Source: Gammaproteobacteria bacterium
GTDB taxonomy: Bacteria > Pseudomonadota > Gammaproteobacteria > DRJJ01
Direction of reading: 5' to 3'
Length of the DNA stretch: 9,195 bases
Assembly (NCBI GenBank): GCA_011052255.1
Contig: DRJJ01000214.1
Coordinates: 1 to 9,195 of the forward strand
A program made the position numbers and the translations under genes. Of the stretch, positions 6,296 to 9,195 are shown in pieces. Under the pieces are notes generated by a model that was not told the DNA's origin, ran no database searches, and was given only the letters and a program-made list of their open reading frames with translations. Position 1 is the first letter of the stretch; every line of letters begins with the position of its first letter.

Positions 6296-7495
6296 ATGCT
6301 GATTCCCGACAAGCTGAAGAGCGCAGATGTTCTGATTATTGGCGCAAGCGCATCAGGTTTAATGTGTGCGATTGAAGCAGGAAAACGTCAGCGCAAGGTC
6401 ATTGTTCTTGATCATGCCAGCAAGGCTGGTAAAAAAATTCTTTTATCGGGTGGCGGGCGCTGTAATTTTACCAATCTCGATGTCAGTTCCAGCAACTACG
6501 TTTCTCATAACCCTCATTTTTGTAAATCGGCACTTAGTCGCTTTAACCAGTGGGATTTCATCGCCATGGTTAATGACCACCACATTCCGTTCCATGAACG
6601 TAAGCATGGCCAATTATTCTGCGACAACAGTGCCAAAGATATTCTCAAGATGTTACTCTCTGAATCCACAAGGAATGATGTCACTATACAACTTGATTGC
6701 GAGATTAAGAAAATCAAACAATCAGACGACGGATTATTTTCAGTTGATACCTCGACAGGATGCTATCATGTAAAATCGCTGGTTGTCGCCAGTGGCGGCT
6801 TATCGTTCCCCAAAATGGGTGCCAGCCCGTTTGGATATAATATTGCCCAACAATTCGGCCATTCTTTATTGCCAACTCGCGCCGGTCTGGTTCCATTTAC
6901 ACTACAGCCGCATGACAAAGACAGGTTCGCCGATCTGTCCGGTATTGCGGTTGAAGCAGAAGTGAGCACAGAGAAGACACAATTCAGGGAGAATATCCTT
7001 ATTACCCACAGAGGGCTGAGTGGACCTGTCATATTACAGATCTCATCATACTGGCAACCCGGTGAGGTTATTACCATTAACCTGTTGCCTGATGTAGATG
7101 TAACAGACTATATTATATCACGACAAACTGAACAGCCAAAATGTAAATTAAAAACAGTTATGGGTGAGCTGCTGCCTAAACGGCTGTTACTCGCATTATT
7201 GGGAAAGAATACCGTCAACACTGCTTTGCAGTCTCTATCGCATGCCCGTTTTTCAGAGATTGCCATACAGTTACAGCAATGGAAAATAAAACCCGGTGGC
7301 ACCGAAGGATACCGTACAGCTGAAGTAACCCTGGGGGGTATAGACTGCAATGATCTGTCATCAAAAACAATGGAATCCTGTATTGTTCCTGGTCTCTACT
7401 TTATCGGGGAAGTTGTTGATGTTACTGGCTGGCTGGGCGGTTACAACTTCCAGTGGGCATGGTCATCGGGGTGGTGTGCAGGACAGGTTGTTTAG
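6296..7495 (+). CDS. YhiN/HI0933-family FAD-dependent oxidoreductase
   Basis: This 399-residue flavoprotein closely follows the E. coli YhiN type along its whole length. Visible are an N-terminal Rossmann motif VLIIGASASGLMCA (12-25), the family hallmark KKILLSGGGRCNFTN (46-60), NPHFCKSAL, a SGGLSFPKMGASPFGY block, FRENILITHRGLSGP, and the C-terminal GLYFIGEVVDVTGWLGGYN (366-384) that closes the FAD site. The family includes BaiN-like and RdsA-named members, and its physiological substrate in most bacteria is unclear. The Rossmann motif has Ser18 where GxGxxG normally has its middle Gly. The ATG at 6296 is needed to keep the Rossmann strand; AAGG lies very close (2 bases). It is the last gene of the lipid-transport operon, 4 bases after the lipoprotein stop, and its stop overlaps that of the convergent nirN-like gene. 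Confidence 0.9.
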   Translation: MLIPDKLKSADVLIIGASASGLMCAIEAGKRQRKVIVLDHASKAGKKILLSGGGRCNFTNLDVSSSNYVSHNPHFCKSALSRFNQWDFIAMVNDHHIPFHERKHGQLFCDNSAKDILKMLLSESTRNDVTIQLDCEIKKIKQSDDGLFSVDTSTGCYHVKSLVVASGGLSFPKMGASPFGYNIAQQFGHSLLPTRAGLVPFTLQPHDKDRFADLSGIAVEAEVSTEKTQFRENILITHRGLSGPVILQISSYWQPGEVITINLLPDVDVTDYIISRQTEQPKCKLKTVMGELLPKRLLLALLGKNTVNTALQSLSHARFSEIAIQLQQWKIKPGGTEGYRTAEVTLGGIDCNDLSSKTMESCIVPGLYFIGEVVDVTGWLGGYNFQWAWSSGWCAGQVV

Positions 7496-9048
7496 TGACT
7501 GGTACCGGAAGAACGATGAATTTTGTTATAGACATTGTATTTCCCGGATGGTTTTTTCATAGGCAAGCGTTTAATTTCCTTAAGTGTCCTGGCATCATAC
7601 ACAATCAGCTCACCATCCATGTCCCACACACTCAGTAACGCATATTTACCATACCGGTCAAATTCCACATGTGCTGCATTCTTGCCGGGTGAGGGTCGGA
7701 GTGTCTTGACGATCTCAAGTGTCTGTTTGTCTATTATATGTACCGCCTCTTTATTGGGTCCAAAAAACACGTCTGCCCAGGCATAGGGTGAATTCTCGTG
7801 ACTGCGCATAAAAAATCCAGGCCCAAGGGTTTTTATGCGTTTAATCGTTTTCCAGGTCTTCATGTCAATGATACTGATTTCAGCCTTTTTGAAATTAGGC
7901 GTAGCCATTACCGTTCGTCCCTTATACATCCAGGTAATACCGGAACCCAGGTGCGGTAAGCCGGTCAGATCCAGATCAGCCACTTTTCGGCGAATGTCCA
8001 GATTAATGACCTGTCCATTCTTTGCATTACGTGCCGCACCCATTAAATGGGTGTAGGACTGATCAAACTGGAAGTCATCCAGATAATCATCCAGCAGTAT
8101 TCGTCGTATCGGGAAGGCATGCTTGTCCTCCAGACCTTCTTTGTAACGATAATCATGTACCAGTCCTTTATATATTGGTGCATGCTTGTCGTTGTAATAG
8201 ATTTCCCAGACTTCCGGTATGTCCTTTAATGCTGCAATAAAGCTGTTACGGGGTGGTGCAGAATACACCGCACTGACCCGGGACGATTTACCTTTTTTAT
8301 CCTTAACCGGTATGACTTTGATGGGCGAGAGGTCCTTCGCATCCAGAATCACCAGTGTATTGGGTAGATAGTTGCCAACCAGGACGCTGCGGCCATCTCC
8401 TGACACAGCCAGATTGCGGGAGTTGATACCTGCCCTGATTTCAGCAACGGTTTTCAGATTGTAGATGTCATATTTACTGATCCAGCCATCGCGTGAAGCA
8501 AAATAAACATAACGACCATCGGGAGAAAACTTGGGCCCACCATGAAGCGCAAATCGTGTTTTAAAGCGATGTATGGGTTCAAACCTGTCGCCGTCCAGTA
8601 TCGTTACATGATGATCCCCGAGCTCAACCACAATAAACAGGTTGAGCATATCGGCCTTGAATACCGGTGTGTCACCCAGGCTACCCGCTGGATACTGGAT
8701 GATATGAGACTTTTTGATTTCAGCCATACCCCAGACCGGCACGGTGTCTGGGGGTGTGTAGATGTAGTCTGTAAGAAGCTGTACCTGAGCAGGTGTTAGT
8801 TTGTCGCTATATCCAGGCATTTGTGTGATAGCACGCCCGTTTGCAATAACGTCAACAGCCTTGTTTTTTGGTAGCCGCTTCAGGTTTGATGGTAACAGGG
8901 CCGGGCCCATTCCACCCAGACGATCTTCCCCGTGGCAACTTTCGCAATGCTGTTTATAGAGCTTAAGTGCGGGGTCATTCTGCGCGAAACCCGTGTTGAA
9001 CGTCAGTAACAGAAAACAGCTAAGTGTTGCAACGATGTATTTATTCAT
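7492..9048 (-). CDS. nirN: Cytochrome c / d1-heme propeller protein, NirN-like
   Basis: This 518-residue protein has a signal peptide (1-22, ending GFA), a cytochrome c domain (about 24-98) with C35-E-S-C38-H39 heme-binding motif and Met77 as probable axial ligand, then an eight-bladed cytochrome d1-type propeller (about 110-518). Propeller motifs include FALHGGPKFSPDGRYVYFAS (H169), YTHLMGAARNA (H334), LPHLGSGITW (H366), GPGFFMRSHENS (H417) and the C-terminal KYNVYNKIHRSSGTSH. This pattern fits NirN, the periplasmic dihydro-heme d1 dehydrogenase that completes heme d1 and passes it to nitrite reductase NirS, better than NirS itself; which histidines bind d1 needs alignment. It starts 13 bases after the stop of a probable nirJ, matching the order in known nir clusters. 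No strong ribosome binding site is visible. Its stop overlaps the convergent flavoprotein gene stop. Confidence 0.85.
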   Translation of the reverse strand: MNKYIVATLSCFLLLTFNTGFAQNDPALKLYKQHCESCHGEDRLGGMGPALLPSNLKRLPKNKAVDVIANGRAITQMPGYSDKLTPAQVQLLTDYIYTPPDTVPVWGMAEIKKSHIIQYPAGSLGDTPVFKADMLNLFIVVELGDHHVTILDGDRFEPIHRFKTRFALHGGPKFSPDGRYVYFASRDGWISKYDIYNLKTVAEIRAGINSRNLAVSGDGRSVLVGNYLPNTLVILDAKDLSPIKVIPVKDKKGKSSRVSAVYSAPPRNSFIAALKDIPEVWEIYYNDKHAPIYKGLVHDYRYKEGLEDKHAFPIRRILLDDYLDDFQFDQSYTHLMGAARNAKNGQVINLDIRRKVADLDLTGLPHLGSGITWMYKGRTVMATPNFKKAEISIIDMKTWKTIKRIKTLGPGFFMRSHENSPYAWADVFFGPNKEAVHIIDKQTLEIVKTLRPSPGKNAAHVEFDRYGKYALLSVWDMDGELIVYDARTLKEIKRLPMKKPSGKYNVYNKIHRSSGTSH

Positions 9049-9061
9049 ACAGTGAATTTTA

Positions 9062-9195
9062 TCAAGCCCGTTTGGACTGTCGTGACCACGGCGTTACCTG
9101 CAAACGCTGTTCAGTTGTGTGTACACCAATCTCCTGATCGGTTAAATAACAGGCAGGATCTTCGGCCCAGAAGTCCTGGGTTAGCTGGTAGGCCC
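9062..9195 (-). CDS. nirJ: C-terminal end of a probable NirJ (heme d1 biosynthesis radical SAM protein)
   Basis: Only the last 43 codons and a TGA stop are in the window; the gene enters from the right edge. The readable tail contains FWAEDPACYLTDQEIG, which resembles the post-SPASM tail of NirJ-like radical SAM proteins (DPxCY/FL followed by an acidic EIG). NirJ removes two propionate side chains on the way to heme d1. The call rests on this short tail and on the position 13 bases upstream of a nirN-like gene, since nirJ and nirN are cluster partners in denitrifiers. Another SPASM-type radical SAM protein cannot be excluded, and the catalytic CxxxCxxC site lies outside the window. Confidence 0.55.
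   Translation of the reverse strand, partial: AYQLTQDFWAEDPACYLTDQEIGVHTTEQRLQVTPWSRQSKRA

Noticed and set aside
6366..6773. Plus-strand frame of 135 codons inside the flavoprotein gene
   Set aside because: It is an alternative frame of a strongly conserved gene and has no recognisable protein pattern or ribosome binding site.
7505..7557. CCGG...CCCGG pairing followed by six T residues, as a terminator for the flavoprotein gene
   Set aside because: The stem is short with a loop of about 30 bases and lies within the nirN-like coding region, where the T-run is explained by lysine codons.
7492..9048. Assignment as NirS, the cd1 nitrite reductase itself
   Set aside because: The propeller motifs, especially LPHLGSG, RSHENS and the SSGTSH C-terminus, fit the NirN-like group better, and the probable nirJ neighbour fits cofactor maturation.

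Overview
The window looks like a moderately AT-leaning proteobacterial chromosome segment, most likely from a gammaproteobacterium with a denitrifying or sulfur-oxidising lifestyle. This is inferred from three things: a Gram-negative outer-membrane lipid transport (Mla/MCE) operon, a YhiN-type flavoprotein very like the enterobacterial one, and the edge of a heme d1 (nitrite reductase cofactor) cluster. There is no transposase, CRISPR array, phage gene, tRNA or rRNA. I see no convincing sign of a wholly new system; the most interesting points are unusual combinations and unexplained small proteins and leaders.

Left part (1-2671). A cysteine-containing protein of unknown function runs off the left edge on the minus strand. 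A 337-base gene-free stretch follows, with a divergent promoter region and a structured leader. Next come a plus-strand pair, a DUF1499 membrane protein and a TlpA-like periplasmic thioredoxin one base apart, facing a minus-strand pair made of a GFA-family zinc protein and a small histidine-rich membrane protein. The two pairs converge with only 8 bases between stops.

Centre (2672-7495). A 215-base regulatory gap with a perfect 15-bp palindrome and a nested inverted repeat precedes a tight five-gene plus-strand operon: STAS-MlaE permease fusion, MlaF ATPase (TTG start), MlaD with one MCE domain and a long helical tail, a PqiC-like auxiliary lipoprotein, and a YhiN/HI0933-type FAD oxidoreductase. 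The first four genes are expected to form an ABC lipid transporter spanning from inner to outer membrane. The lipoprotein presumably receives the distal end of the MlaD hexamer. No MlaC shuttle gene is present here.

Right part (7492-9195). On the minus strand, a two-domain cytochrome c / cytochrome d1-like protein (NirN-like, heme d1 maturation) follows the C-terminal end of what is probably the radical SAM protein NirJ. The nirN-like gene converges on the flavoprotein gene so tightly that the stop codons overlap, leaving no space for a dedicated terminator.
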